From: DASWHR01 sp036398095
GTDB taxonomy: Bacteria; Actinomycetota; AC-67
Direction: 5' to 3'
Assembly (NCBI GenBank): GCA_036398095.1
Contig: DASWHR010000030.1
Location: 1 to 14,625 of the forward strand
Length of the DNA: 14,625 nt
Part shown: positions 1 through 5,676 of the stretch, in pieces
Layout of the letters: every line of letters starts with the position of its first letter
Numbering within the stretch: the first letter of the stretch is position 1
The notes under the pieces: model-generated
What the model saw: the letters and a program-made list of their open reading frames with translations, nothing else
Database searches by the model: none
Told to the model about the DNA's origin: nothing
Made by a program: the position numbers and the translations under genes

Positions 1-1
1 C

Positions 2-367
2 GGCGACGGAGAAACGACCTTCGCGTTGCCGGACCTTCGGAGCCGTGTGCCGATCCACGTGGGTACGGGATTCATCCTCGGCCAGAACAGCGGCGTCGAG
101 CAGGTGACGCTCACCACGCAGCAGATTCCCGTCCACTCGCATCCGCTTCTCGCGTCCACGGCCGGTGGCTCGAGCACCAACGCGGCCGGCAACGTCACGG
201 CCTCGTCTCCGAGCATGGACTTGTACTTCCAGGACGTGGCAACCGCCTCGATGAACGCCGCGGCCGTTCTGCCGGTCGGAGGCAGCCAGCCGCACGAGAA
301 CCGTCAGCCGTACCTGTGCGTCAGCTACATCATCTCGCTTTTCGGCATCTTCCCGAGCCCCACGTAA
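2..367 (+). CDS. Phage tail collar domain protein (microcystin-dependent-protein-like), 5' truncated
   Basis: This is the C-terminal 121 residues of a tail-collar-type protein whose start lies left of the window. The first visible residues, GDGETTFALPDLRSRVP, are the hallmark of the collar domain (GDGxTTFxLPDLRGR). The end, PHENRQPYLCVSYIISLFGIFP, is the usual closing strand of such proteins. The middle is Gly/Ser/Thr/Asn rich, as in fibre-tip proteins. The family is named after phage tail collars, but stand-alone copies are common in bacteria, usually as small clusters of paralogues of unknown role. A second paralogue follows after 14 nt with its own ribosome binding site, so they are probably co-transcribed. 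Family identity is secure; biological function is unknown. An apparent internal TTG start at 26 is ignored because the domain is open to the window edge. Confidence 0.88.
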   Translation, partial: GDGETTFALPDLRSRVPIHVGTGFILGQNSGVEQVTLTTQQIPVHSHPLLASTAGGSSTNAAGNVTASSPSMDLYFQDVATASMNAAAVLPVGGSQPHENRQPYLCVSYIISLFGIFPSPT

Positions 368-381
368 CCAGGAGCGCAATC

Positions 382-903
382 ATGGCCGATCCGTTCGTCG
401 CAGAGATCCGCATCTTCGGCTTCAACTTCGCCCCAACGGGTTGGGCGCTCTGCAACGGTCAGCTCTTGCCGATCTCGCAGAACACGGCGCTCTTCTCGCT
501 GCTCGGCACCACCTACGGAGGCGACGGCAAGTCCACGTTCGCGCTGCCGAATCTGCAGGGCTCGACCGCGATGTTTTGGGGACAGGGCCCGGGCATGAGC
601 GACTATTCGCTCGGCGAGACGGGCGGGGTCGAGTTCGTGACGCTCCTGGAGAGCGAGATGCCCGCTCATGCGCACACACTGCGCGTCGGCGTTGACCCGG
701 CCGACGTGCAAGCCCCCGCGCCGGACCGCGCGCTGACGCGATCGTCGGGCGGCTTCGCCTACGGCACGGGAGCGCCCGACGTGTCGATGGCGCCCCAGAC
801 GCTCGCCCCGGCCGGGTCGAGCCTTCCGCACAACAACATGATGCCGTACCTGACGCTCAACTTCTGCATTGCGTTGCAGGGCGTCTTTCCGCCGAGGGGC
901 TGA
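382..903 (+). CDS. Phage tail collar domain protein (microcystin-dependent-protein-like)
   Basis: This is a complete 173-residue collar protein. The start is ATG 382, preceded by AGGAG at 370-374; the reading frame is open further upstream, but residue 1 here gives the classic N-terminus MADPFVAEIRIFGFNFAPTG. It continues WALCNGQLLPISQNTALFSL and then YGGDGKSTFALPNLQG, the collar signature (about residues 50-65). An ETGGVEFVTLLESEMPAHAH segment follows, and the end LPHNNMMPYLTLNFCIALQG matches the preceding paralogue. There is no signal peptide. In the family these are about 170-180 residues, so the gene is full length. It lies in a tight operon with an upstream paralogue and two downstream DUF6916-like genes, suggesting the products act together in a surface or fibre-like structure. 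That role is inference; no member function can be read from the sequence. Confidence 0.9.
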   Translation: MADPFVAEIRIFGFNFAPTGWALCNGQLLPISQNTALFSLLGTTYGGDGKSTFALPNLQGSTAMFWGQGPGMSDYSLGETGGVEFVTLLESEMPAHAHTLRVGVDPADVQAPAPDRALTRSSGGFAYGTGAPDVSMAPQTLAPAGSSLPHNNMMPYLTLNFCIALQGVFPPRG

Positions 904-905
904 GT

Positions 906-1202
906 GTGGATCTTGCGACGGTGACCATCGAGGACTTCGCCCCGCACGTCGGGCAACAGTTCACGGTCGATGCCGGCTCCGCCGCGCTCGCGCTGACGCT
1001 GCGCTCGGTCGAAGGGTCCGGGCAGCGGTGGGACCCATCGGGGCGTGAAGCGTTTTCCATCCTGTTCGGCGGTCCGCACGATCCGGCGCTCGCGCAAGGC
1101 ACCTACCACGTGCGGCACGATGCGTTCGGCGGGATCGACATCTTTCTCGTGCCCGTGGGCCCCGACGACCAGGGCCACCGGTACGAGGCGGTCTTCACGT
1201 GA
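906..1202 (+). CDS. Small DUF6916-like protein
   Basis: This is a 98-residue protein starting at GTG 906, two nucleotides after the collar gene's stop, with GAGGGG at 894-899 as a well-spaced ribosome binding site inside that gene. It has no signal peptide or membrane segment. Core features are FAPHVGQQFTVDAG, LALTLRSVEG, FSILFGGP, LAQGTYHVRHDAFG and DIFLVPVGP, an alternating beta-strand pattern suggesting a small beta-sandwich or barrel. I recall this as the DUF6916 family, commonly found next to collar proteins; the name is from memory and not checked. The next gene carries the same motifs in the same order (AQGTY, then a basic HH/RH-type pair, then F and P.GP), so the two are paralogues. 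The function is unknown. A structural partner or cap for the collar proteins is a reasonable guess. Confidence 0.75.
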   Translation: MDLATVTIEDFAPHVGQQFTVDAGSAALALTLRSVEGSGQRWDPSGREAFSILFGGPHDPALAQGTYHVRHDAFGGIDIFLVPVGPDDQGHRYEAVFT

Positions 1203-1215
1203 CGAGGAGACGATC

Positions 1216-1635
1216 ATGAATCGGCATCACGGACCGGATCGCCGGTCGTTCATCAAGGGAGCCGCCGCGGCTGCGGCGGCGCTCGTGGCCAACCCGCGCA
1301 TGGCTCTCGCCGGACATCCGGTGACCGCTCCGGCCAGCGTTCTGTATTCCGAAGTAGCCTGGCGCGGGCTCGTCGGCGAACGGTTCAAGCTCTTCGCCGC
1401 CGGCGGCGCCGCGACCATCTTGACCCTGGACGCGGTGTCGAGCTTTCCTCCTCCGGGCCCGGGCGGCTCGGCGTTCGGCCTTCGCTTCCTGGGTCCGGTG
1501 ATCGCCGGATTCGCGCAGGGCACCTATCCGATGCACCACCGCGCGCTCGGATCCTTCGAGATGTTCGTGACGCCCGGCGGACCGGCAGGACCTGCGTACG
1601 CCTACCTTGCGATGGTCAACCGGCTCACGCCGTGA
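1216..1635 (+). CDS. DUF6916-like protein with twin-arginine (Tat) signal
   Basis: This is a 139-residue protein starting at ATG 1216, with GAGGAGA at 1204-1210 as ribosome binding site. The N-terminus contains DRRSFIKG, a twin-arginine motif, then an Ala-rich hydrophobic stretch and an AxA-type cleavage region near MALAGHP (about residue 34). It should therefore be exported already folded by the Tat route. The mature part repeats the DUF6916-like pattern of the preceding gene: LVGERFKLFAAG, ILTLDAVSS, FGLRFLGP, FAQGTYPMHHRALG and EMFVTPGGP. The pair thus consists of one leaderless and one exported paralogue in the same operon. Tat signals are often used for cofactor-binding or fast-folding proteins, but no cofactor motif is visible. 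Export is well supported; the function is unknown. Confidence 0.78.
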   Translation: MNRHHGPDRRSFIKGAAAAAAALVANPRMALAGHPVTAPASVLYSEVAWRGLVGERFKLFAAGGAATILTLDAVSSFPPPGPGGSAFGLRFLGPVIAGFAQGTYPMHHRALGSFEMFVTPGGPAGPAYAYLAMVNRLTP

Positions 1636-2123
1636 CCTCTCGGTTCGGAGCGATTGCGCTCAGGCCGGCGACCGAGGACGACACCGAGTTGCTCTACCGC
1701 ATCTACGCCGCCACCCGCAGCGACGAGATGCGCATCGTCCCCTGGACCGAGGAGCAGAAGGAGTCCTTTCTTCGCATGCAGTTCCGCGCTCAGGATCACC
1801 ACTACCGAACCCAGCTCCCCGGGACCGACCGCCGCGTCGTCGTCGAAGACGGAGACGCGGTCGGCCGGCTCTACGTCGACGACCGGCCCGACGAGATCCA
1901 GATCGTGGACATCGCGCTTCTTCCCGACGCGAGGGGCCGCGGCATCGGCACGCATCTTCTCACCGCGGTGCTCGACCGTGCCCGCGCGGAATGCAAACGG
2001 GTCGGCATCCACGTCGAGCGGCACAACCCCGCCCGGCGCTTCTACGAGCGCCTCGGCTTCGCTCCGGTCGAGGATGGGGATGTCTACGTGCTCATGCATT
2101 GGGTCCCGCAGGGCCGTCCCTGA
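1632..2123 (+). CDS. GNAT-family N-acetyltransferase
   Basis: This is a 163-residue acetyltransferase of the GNAT fold, which transfers acetyl from acetyl-CoA to an amine. The GTG start at 1632 overlaps the previous stop as GTGA, implying translational coupling. A later start would remove the first strand, IALRPATEDD. The acetyl-CoA pyrophosphate loop is RGRGIG at residues 101-106, after the strand IQIVDIALLPDA. The C-terminal NPARRFYERLGF segment is the usual family ending, and length is typical. The substrate cannot be deduced. Genomic position as the last gene of the collar/DUF6916 operon may mean that it modifies one of those products, but GNAT genes are frequent passengers, so this is only a suggestion. 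A GC-rich hairpin overlaps its stop codon. Confidence 0.87.
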   Translation: MTSRFGAIALRPATEDDTELLYRIYAATRSDEMRIVPWTEEQKESFLRMQFRAQDHHYRTQLPGTDRRVVVEDGDAVGRLYVDDRPDEIQIVDIALLPDARGRGIGTHLLTAVLDRARAECKRVGIHVERHNPARRFYERLGFAPVEDGDVYVLMHWVPQGRP

Positions 2124-2149
2124 CCGGGCCGGCCGGCCGCGGCCCGGTC
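2122..2149 (+). terminator. GC-rich hairpin over the GNAT stop codon, possible terminator
   Basis: Positions 2122-2131 (GACCGGGCCG) pair perfectly with 2140-2149 (CGGCCCGGTC), a 10-bp GC-rich stem with an 8-nt loop. It starts within the TGA stop of the acetyltransferase gene. The only T tract is four T at 2165-2168, 15 nt downstream, so it is not a canonical intrinsic terminator. It may still end or slow transcription of the upstream operon, or protect its 3' end. Confidence 0.45.
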
Positions 2150-2241
2150 GCCGAAAGGGCCTAGTTTTCAAGGGGTTTCTGTCGCAGGAATGCGATACGG
2201 TTCTGATGTGCCTTCCCCGCTTTCCGGCAAAGGGAGAGGGC

Positions 2242-3057
2242 ATGACCGAATCAAAGCGCGAACGCGCCATCACGATGCGGCGGGACGGGGCGACGTATCA
2301 GCAGATCTGCGACCGGCTGAACGTGTCGATGGGCATGCTGTGCGGGTGGATCCGGGAAGCGGGTCTCACCAGCCGGCTCCGCACGACCGCCGAAGACCGC
2401 GCCCGGGCGGTCGAGTTGAGGAAGCAGGGAAGGACCTACGCCGAGATCGAGCGAGCAACGGGCGTCCCGAAAAGCACCCTGTCGAACCACCTGAAAGACA
2501 TCCCCCTCACCGCAGAACATGCGGCGGTCATCGCGGAGAAGCAGCGGCGGGGCGCTGCGCGTGCGGGGGCGACGCTCCGGGCCCGTCGAATTGCCGGCGA
2601 GGCGCGTACTCTGGCCGCGTCGGCGGCGGAAATCGGAGAGGTCACGGACCGGGAACTCTTCATCGCCGGAGTGTTGCTGTATTGGGCCGAAGGCACCAAG
2701 TCCAAGCCTTGGAGTCGCGGGCATCACGTCACGTTCGTGAATTCCGATCCGGGGATGGTCCGTCTGTTTCTCCGCTGGCTGGAGTTGGTGGATGTCGGCC
2801 GAGACCGGCTGGTTCTCACGGTTCAGATCCACGAGCGGGCGGACATCGATCACGCACACCGCTTCTGGTCGCAGATCGCGGGCGTCCCTGTAGAATTGTT
2901 TCGCCGGCCGACCTTGAAACGGCACAATCCGAGGACGACCCGGCGGAATATCGGTGATGCCTATGTCGGGTGTCTTAGGATCGATGTGGCGAAGAGCACT
3001 GAGTTGTATCTGAGGATCGCCGGCTGGTATGAAGGTATCTTGACAATTGCCCCGTAG
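2242..3057 (+). CDS. Helix-turn-helix protein with LAGLIDADG-like core
   Basis: This is a 271-residue protein. ATG 2242 is chosen because of AGGGAGAGG at 2230-2238; an in-frame ATG at 2206 lacks such a site. Two helix-turn-helix units are visible: about residues 5-40 (MRRDGATYQQICDRLNVSMG) and 52-84 (LRKQGRTYAEIERATGVPKS, followed by TLSNHLKD). A basic Ala/Arg linker follows. At 139-151 the segment LFIAGVLLYWAEG resembles a LAGLIDADG helix, with the E of AEG where the metal-binding acidic residue sits. It is followed by VTFVNSDPGMVRLFLRWL, like the second strand and helix of that fold. I recall similar uncharacterised proteins as common in Actinomycetota. It could be a homing-endonuclease-derived regulator or nuclease. 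The last three codons and the stop lie in the tRNA-Gln gene. Fold assignment is inference. Confidence 0.8.
   Translation: MTESKRERAITMRRDGATYQQICDRLNVSMGMLCGWIREAGLTSRLRTTAEDRARAVELRKQGRTYAEIERATGVPKSTLSNHLKDIPLTAEHAAVIAEKQRRGAARAGATLRARRIAGEARTLAASAAEIGEVTDRELFIAGVLLYWAEGTKSKPWSRGHHVTFVNSDPGMVRLFLRWLELVDVGRDRLVLTVQIHERADIDHAHRFWSQIAGVPVELFRRPTLKRHNPRTTRRNIGDAYVGCLRIDVAKSTELYLRIAGWYEGILTIAP
3004..3033 (+). promoter_or_regulatory. Candidate promoter for tRNA-Gln and glmU inside the HTH gene
   Basis: TTGTAT at 3004-3009 and TATGAA at 3028-3033 are separated by 18 nt and would start transcription near 3040, about 8 nt before the tRNA. The -10 matches the sigma-70-type consensus at four of six positions and the -35 at three of six. 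Location is right and strength is modest. It lies wholly within the 3' end of the upstream coding sequence. Confidence 0.4.
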
Positions 3058-3118
3058 TGTAATGGCAGCACAGCAGAATTTGGCTCTGCTAGAGGGGGTT
3101 CGAGGCCTCCCGGGGCAG
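3048..3118 (+). tRNA. tRNA-Gln (anticodon UUG)
   Basis: A complete cloverleaf can be folded by hand. The acceptor stem is TGCCCCG (3048-3054) with CGGGGCA (3111-3117), discriminator G3118. The D arm is GTGT/GCAC (3057-3060/3068-3071) around AATGGCA. The anticodon stem is GCAGA/TCTGC (3073-3077/3085-3089), with anticodon TTG at 3080-3082 preceded by T and followed by G. The T arm is GGGGG/CCTCC around TTCGAGG. U8 and A9 are present. The CCA end is not encoded, so it must be added by the CCA-adding enzyme. The first 10 nt overlap the end of the HTH gene, whose TAG stop occupies tRNA positions 8-10. glmU begins 39 nt downstream. Confidence 0.96.
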
Positions 3119-3157
3119 CGTGGGAATGTGGATTCGGCGTCAAGCAGCGGAGATCAC

Positions 3158-4612
3158 TTGACTAAATCGAGCAGTCGATCGGAGGGCCGCGAGCGGGCGG
3201 TCGCGGTCGTCGTCCTTGCGGCCGGCGAATCCAAGCGGTTCAAGTCTCGCACCCCGAAGGTCCTGCACGACCTGTGCGGCCTGCCGATCATCGCCCATGT
3301 CCTGCGGCGCTTGGCTCCCCTCGGCGCCTCCCGCACCGTCCTGGTCGTCGGCCGGGAAGCCGGCGCGGTGAAGGAGGCCGTCAAGCGCGTCGCTTCGAAG
3401 ATCCGCTTCGCGGAGCAGGTCTCCCGGCTGGGGACGGCCGACGCGGCCCGGATCGGGGACGAGGCACTCGGCGCATTCAAAGGAGACGTGCTCATCACCC
3501 CGGGCGACACGCCTCTGCTCGATCCGGCCACCATGCGCGACTTGCTCGACCGGCATCGCGCGACCGGCGCGGCCGCGACGGTGCTCAGCGCACGCTTCGA
3601 CGACCCCGGTGGCTACGGCCGGATCGTGCGCGACCCCGACGGCGGCGTCGCGCGCATCGTCGAGCATGCCGACGCCACCGAGGCCGAACGCGCGATCGGC
3701 GAATGCAACGCCGGCGTCTACGTCTTCGACCGCGCGGCGCTGCGCTCGGCGCTGACCAAGGTCGAGGCCGCGAACCGTCAAGGCGAGCTGTACTTGACCG
3801 ACGTGATCGAGATCCTCAAAGACAAGGGCGAGCGGATCGAGGCGTACGTCGCTCCCGATGCGACGCAGGTCTTTGGCATCAACGATCGCGCGCACCTGGC
3901 CGAGGCCGCCGCGATCGTGCGTGCCGCGATCGCCGCGGACATGATGCGCGCCGGCGTCACGATCGAAGACCCGGCCACGACCTATATCGACGCGACCGTG
4001 ACGGCGGGACCCGACACGATCATCCGGCCGATGACCTTCCTGCGGGGCGCCACCACGATCGGCCGCGGCTGCGTGATCGGCCCCGAAGCCGAGCTGATCG
4101 ATTGCACGCTCGGCGACGCCGTCACGATCAGCCGCGCCGTCGCGCGCGAAGTCAGCCTGGAAAAGGGCGCCACCGTCGGCCCCTACGCGAGCCTGCGGCC
4201 GGGCACGGTCCTCAAGGCCGGCGCGAAGGCAGGCACCTTCGTCGAGATGAAGCAGACGACGGTCGGCAGGGGCAGCAAGGTGCCGCATCTTTCGTACATG
4301 GGGGACGCCACGATTGGATCGGGCTCGAATATCGGCGCCGGCACGATCACCTGCAACTACGACGGCGAGACGAAGCGAAAGTCCAAGACGCTGATCGGCG
4401 ACGGCGTGCTCGTCGGGTCCGATACCATGCTGGTAGCGCCGGTGACGCTGGCCAAATGGGCGGTGACCGGCGCCGGGTCGGTCGTCACCCAGGACGTGGC
4501 GGCCAACACCGTCGTCGCAGGCGTTCCCGCAACTCCTCGGCGCAAGCGCCGGCCGGCTCCGAAGGCGAAGGCATCGAACACATCGGCGAAAAAGAAGGGA
4601 AAACAGAAGTGA
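3158..4612 (+). CDS. glmU: Bifunctional UDP-N-acetylglucosamine pyrophosphorylase / glucosamine-1-phosphate acetyltransferase
   Basis: GlmU makes UDP-GlcNAc for peptidoglycan in two cytoplasmic steps: acetylation of glucosamine-1-phosphate with acetyl-CoA, then uridylylation with UTP. The N-terminal nucleotidyltransferase domain shows LAAG at residues 20-23 and SRTPKVLHDLCG, then RLGTADAAR and TPGDTPLL. The C-terminal left-handed beta-helix shows hexapeptide repeats and the active-site region KVPHLSYMGDATIG (His 377), then NIGAGTITCNYDGE and VGSDTMLVAPV. The start is taken as TTG 3158, with GGAG at 3149-3152; GTG 3128 is an in-frame alternative adding ten residues. At 484 residues it is longer than the roughly 456 of E. 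coli GlmU because of a Lys/Arg-rich C-terminal tail (RRKRR and later KKKGKQK). The stop overlaps the prs start as GTGA. Confidence 0.96.
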   Translation: MTKSSSRSEGRERAVAVVVLAAGESKRFKSRTPKVLHDLCGLPIIAHVLRRLAPLGASRTVLVVGREAGAVKEAVKRVASKIRFAEQVSRLGTADAARIGDEALGAFKGDVLITPGDTPLLDPATMRDLLDRHRATGAAATVLSARFDDPGGYGRIVRDPDGGVARIVEHADATEAERAIGECNAGVYVFDRAALRSALTKVEAANRQGELYLTDVIEILKDKGERIEAYVAPDATQVFGINDRAHLAEAAAIVRAAIAADMMRAGVTIEDPATTYIDATVTAGPDTIIRPMTFLRGATTIGRGCVIGPEAELIDCTLGDAVTISRAVAREVSLEKGATVGPYASLRPGTVLKAGAKAGTFVEMKQTTVGRGSKVPHLSYMGDATIGSGSNIGAGTITCNYDGETKRKSKTLIGDGVLVGSDTMLVAPVTLAKWAVTGAGSVVTQDVAANTVVAGVPATPRRKRRPAPKAKASNTSAKKKGKQK

Positions 4613-5598
4613 GTCCACTGGAGGTGTCGACGAAGAAGCGCTTCGTTCTGGTCGCCGGTCGGTCCAACCCGGACTTGGCCGCCGAGATCGCCACGAGCCT
4701 CGGGGTCGAGCTGGGAGAGGTCGAGATCTCCGACTTCGCGAACGGCGAGATCTATATCCGCTTTGCCGCCAACGTCCGCGGCGCCGACGTGTTCATCTTC
4801 CAGTCGCACACGGCATCCGACGCGCACCATTCGATCAACAGCGCGATCATGGAGCAGCTCATCATGATCGACGCCGCCAAGCGCGCCAGCGCGAAGCGCA
4901 TCAGCGCGGTCATCCCGTTCTACGGCTACGGGCGTCAGGACAAGAAGTCACGCGGCCGCGAGCCGATCTCGGCCCGGCTGGTCGCCGATCTGTTCCAGAC
5001 CGCCGGCGCCGACCGGATTCTGAGCGTCGATCTGCACACGGCGCAGATCCAAGGATTCTTCGACCGGCCCGTAGATCACCTGACGTCGCTGCCGATCCTG
5101 GCCGACTATCTGGCCGGCCGTTTCAACGGCGATCTGGTCGTGGTCAGCCCCGACGCCGGCCGCGTGCGCGTCGCCGAAAAGTTCGCCGCCCGGCTCAACA
5201 CCTCGCTGGCGATCCTGCACAAGCGGCGCCGCACCGATGTTCGCAACGTGTCCGAGACGCTCGAGGTCGTCGGTGACGTCGCCGGCCGCCGCTGCGTGCT
5301 GGTCGACGACATGATCGACACGGCCGGGACGATCTGCAGCGGCGCCGAAGCGCTGATGAAGTTCGGCGCGGAAGAGGTCCTTGCCGTCGCCACGCACGGC
5401 ATCTTGTCGGATCCCGCGACCGACCGGATCAAGAACTCGCCGCTGAAGGAACTCGTCGTGACCAACACGATCCCGCTACCGGCCGAGAAGCAGATCGACA
5501 AGATCACTGTTCTGTCGATCGCGCCGGTCATCGCCGACACGATCCGCGCCGTCTTCGCCGACGAGTCCGTCAGCGAAATCTTCCACGGCGAAAACTAG
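4609..5598 (+). CDS. prs: Ribose-phosphate pyrophosphokinase (PRPP synthetase)
   Basis: Prs transfers pyrophosphate from ATP to ribose-5-phosphate, giving PRPP for purine, pyrimidine, histidine and tryptophan synthesis. The 329-residue protein has the expected landmarks: FANGEIYIRF, FYGYGRQDKKSRGREPISAR, DLHTAQIQGFF, the pyrophosphate-region loop SPDAGRVRVAE, KRRRTDVRN, and the PRPP-binding loop VDDMIDTAGT at 232-241. SPDAGRVRVAE differs from the SPDxGG of Bacillus Prs and is the form I associate with actinobacterial enzymes. The GTG start at 4609 overlaps the glmU stop and is preceded by GAAGGGA at 4594-4600. A second in-frame GTG at 4624 has its Shine-Dalgarno-like GGAGG overlapping the codon, so it is less likely. 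glmU and prs should be translationally coupled. Confidence 0.96.
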   Translation: MSPLEVSTKKRFVLVAGRSNPDLAAEIATSLGVELGEVEISDFANGEIYIRFAANVRGADVFIFQSHTASDAHHSINSAIMEQLIMIDAAKRASAKRISAVIPFYGYGRQDKKSRGREPISARLVADLFQTAGADRILSVDLHTAQIQGFFDRPVDHLTSLPILADYLAGRFNGDLVVVSPDAGRVRVAEKFAARLNTSLAILHKRRRTDVRNVSETLEVVGDVAGRRCVLVDDMIDTAGTICSGAEALMKFGAEEVLAVATHGILSDPATDRIKNSPLKELVVTNTIPLPAEKQIDKITVLSIAPVIADTIRAVFADESVSEIFHGEN

Positions 5599-5640
5599 GC
5601 GACCTTTTCAAAGGAATTTTCCCTTTCGGCGTCGTATTTC

Positions 5641-5660
5641 CGGAATGAGGGGTCATTCCG
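5641..5660 (+). other. Hairpin with GGGG loop just upstream of the secreted-protein gene
   Basis: CGGAATGA (5641-5648) and TCATTCCG (5653-5660) form a perfect 8-bp inverted repeat around GGGG. It lies 42 nt after prs and 16 nt before ATG 5677; the Shine-Dalgarno GGAGGGGGA (5664-5672) follows directly. No T tract follows, so it is not an obvious terminator. It could be a 5' mRNA hairpin, an operator, or the residue of a prs 3' end. Confidence 0.5.
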
Positions 5661-5676
5661 ACCGGAGGGGGAGCCA

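Noticed and set aside
1..2123. Prophage remnant
   Set aside because: Collar-domain genes alone are not evidence of a phage; no integrase, capsid, portal, terminase, tape-measure or lysis gene is present, and the neighbours are DUF6916-like genes and a GNAT.
3040..3045. Perfect TTGACA as a -35 box
   Set aside because: A -10 box at 17 nt would fall inside the tRNA D arm, where TGGCAG does not resemble TATAAT, and transcription would begin inside the tRNA.
3047..3157. Upstream TTG or GTG start for glmU
   Set aside because: TTG 3047 lies at the edge of the tRNA gene and would translate through it. GTG 3128 is possible but lacks a well-spaced ribosome binding site; TTG 3158 has GGAG at the right distance.
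3274..4608. Long in-frame upstream extension of prs
   Set aside because: The extension lies in a second frame of glmU and reads as Arg-rich nonsense. Prs begins at GTG 4609.
3140..4618. 492-codon open frame on the - strand
   Set aside because: It is antisense to glmU, whose protein motifs are unmistakable.
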